The notes beneath the pieces are model-generated. The model saw only the letters and a list, made by a program, of their open reading frames with translations. It did no database searches and was not told where the DNA came from. Positions 62,696 through 64,000 of a stretch of 64,000 nt of DNA are shown here, piece after piece (within the stretch, counting starts at the first letter, position 1; each line of letters starts with the position of its first letter). Where the stretch lies: NCBI GenBank assembly GCA_016648135.1, contig JADDOH010010030.1, positions 1 to 64,000 of the forward strand. The letters are read 5' to 3'. The stretch is from Agrypnia vestita. Taxonomy: Eukaryota > Arthropoda > Insecta > Trichoptera > Phryganeidae. The position numbers were made by a program, and so were the translations under genes.

Positions 62696-64000
62696 TCTAT
62701 ACCTATAAAACTCAATATCTGTCTGTCTGTCTGTTCTCTATACAAATCCACACCTTTTATCCGATTCGATTCAAATTTTGCATACTTCTGCTTTGGGACC
62801 CGGCGGGTAACATAGACAACATTTTTCCCCTGTTCTCTTACCCCTTCCCCTCCCCCTGACCAATATTCGATGCAAATCTGAACCATTCGACCGATCGGAC
62901 TCAAAATTTGGAAACTTATTCTTTAAGACTCGGCAGGTAACATAGACAACATTTTCTCCTTATTCTCTTACCCCTACCCCTCCCCCTGACCTATTTTCGA
63001 TGCGAATCTGAACCGTTTGACCGATCGGACTCAAAATTTGCATACTTATTCTTTAAGACTCGGCAGGTAACATAGACAACATTTTCCCCTGTTCTCTTAC
63101 CCCTTCCCCTCCCCCTGACCTATTTTCGATGCAAATCTGTACCGTTTGATCGATCGGACGCAAAATTTGTAAACTTATTTTTTAGGAGTCGGCGGGTAAC
63201 GTAGGCAACATTTTCCCCCTATTCTCTTACCCCTTCCTCTCTCCCTGACATATTTTTGATGCCAATCTGTACCGTTTGACTTTGACTCAAAATTTGGAAG
63301 CTTATTCTTTAGGACTCGGCGGTTAACATAGGCAACATTTTCCCCCTATTCTCTTACCCCTTTCCCTCCCCTTGACACATTTTCGATGCAAATCTGCACC
63401 GTTTGACCGATCGGGCTCAAAATTTGGAAACTTATTCTTATGGACCCGGCGGGTAACATATTTCACATTTCCCCCCTATTTTTTAACCCTTCCCCTCCGC
63501 TGATATATTTTCGATGCAAATCTGTACCGTTTAACCTGACCGATCGGACTGAAAATTTGGAAACTTATTCTTAAGGTCTCGGCGGGTATTATGTGCGACA
63601 TTTCCCCCTTATCTTTTAACTCTTCCCCTACCCTAATATATTTTTGATGCAGATCTGTACCGTTTGACCGATCGGACACAAAATTTGAAACTTATTCGTT
63701 AGGACCCGGCGGGTAACAAAAGTGACATTTCTTCCCTCCCCTTTTTACTTTTACCCGCCCTCTGATATATTTTAGATGCAAATTTGTACAGTTCGACCTA
63801 TCGTACTCAAAATTTGACAAATTATTCTTTAGGACTCAGCGTTTAACTTTGGTGACATATCCCCCCTATTCTTTTACCCTTTCCCCTCCCCCTGATATAT
63901 TTTCGATGCAAATCTATACCGTTCGAATCGAACCTTCGTTTACCCTCATAAATTTATTTTAAACTTAATCCTTAACCCGTGCAACGCCGGGTATGAACAG
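62696..64000 (+). mobile_element. Helitron-like element, truncated by the window end
   Basis: Begins TCTATACCTATAAAACTCAA after an A, like the 40350 element, with GTCTGTCTGTCTG following. The window stops in CCCGTGCAACGCCGGGTATG then AACAG, which corresponds to the GCAATGCCGGGTACGACCAG before the CTAG end of the 40.3-kb copy. Only a few bases of the 3' end should therefore be missing. Most of the body is the minisatellite described separately. Confidence 0.6.
62740..63935 (+). repeat. Minisatellite of ~130-bp units, about nine copies
   Basis: The word GATGCAAATCTG (or a near variant) starts at 62869, 62999, 63128, 63258, 63385, 63513, 63646, 63775 and 63905, a spacing of 127-133 bases. Each unit contains CGATCGGACTCAAAATTTG, CTTATTCTTTAAGACTCGGC, GGGTAACATAGACAACATTT and CTCTTACCCCTTCCCCTCCC. 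Units diverge by substitutions and small indels. It lies inside the Helitron-like element. Confidence 0.9.

Noticed and set aside
62461..62904. 147-codon - strand frame
   Set aside because: It runs into the minisatellite of the Helitron-like element and has no recognised domain.
6403..64000. Further NAV exons
   Set aside because: I looked for the expected A-H-x-V-A-A-F-E-Q-S-L block in phase 0 but saw no match; a proper protein-to-genome alignment would be decisive.

Overview
The window looks like part of an insect genome, most likely a lepidopteran (moth or butterfly). It is AT-rich, non-coding for most of its length and packed with insect-type transposable elements. These include an apparently intact mariner of cecropia-like type, Jockey/RTE-type LINE 3' ends, tRNA-derived SINEs, hAT, PIF/Harbinger, Tigger and Helitron non-autonomous elements, and snap-back elements. 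There is no bacterial gene organisation and no operon. The species assignment is inferred from repeat content, not from a host gene phylogeny.

Host gene content is small. Three + strand exons (3228-3331, 4278-4451, 6251-6402) join in a compatible reading phase. They encode a stretch matching the Neuron navigator / sickie (NAV) family, ending in the conserved coiled-coil start. No further NAV exon was recognised, so the remaining ~57 kb is probably one large repeat-filled intron, or intron plus intergenic DNA. A second candidate gene lies on the - strand at 27055-27995: a TATA box 31 bases upstream of a perfect initiator, heat-shock-element-like modules further upstream, and a predicted two-exon ORF of 138 codons with GT-AG junctions and no recognised family. 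A perfect Inr+DPE pair at 22232-22266 (+) is a third transcription-start candidate, and a short secretory-type first exon at 16302-16361 (+) is a weak fourth.

Region by region: 1-7.2 kb holds the NAV exons, a 29-bp tandem array and several fold-back elements. 7.2-20 kb holds hAT MITEs with 8-bp target duplications (11.1, 12.9, 16.7 kb), a SINE and a Harbinger-like MITE (18.6 kb). 20-28 kb is mostly plain, with a degenerate tRNA-Arg-like sequence, the Inr+DPE site and the TATA/HSE gene. 28-43.6 kb is a dense mosaic of LINE relics, two hAT MITEs (29.6, 36.7 kb), a second Harbinger-like MITE, a Helitron-like element and nested insertions dated by target duplications. 43.6-54 kb holds LINE relics, Penelope-like/hammerhead-like box repeats, another hAT MITE and snap-back elements. 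54-56.5 kb carries a 656-codon open reverse transcriptase joined tail-to-tail to a second repeat copy through a near-perfect 258-bp palindrome. 57-64 kb has a Tigger-type MITE, the intact mariner and a Helitron-like element with a ~130-bp minisatellite that runs off the window end.

The most striking local structures are the 175-bp insertion at 42594-42768 (a perfect 49-bp hairpin capped by a hammerhead-like box, flanked by a 12-bp target duplication), the 54.4-kb palindrome, the intact mariner and the 27-28 kb promoter/ORF unit.
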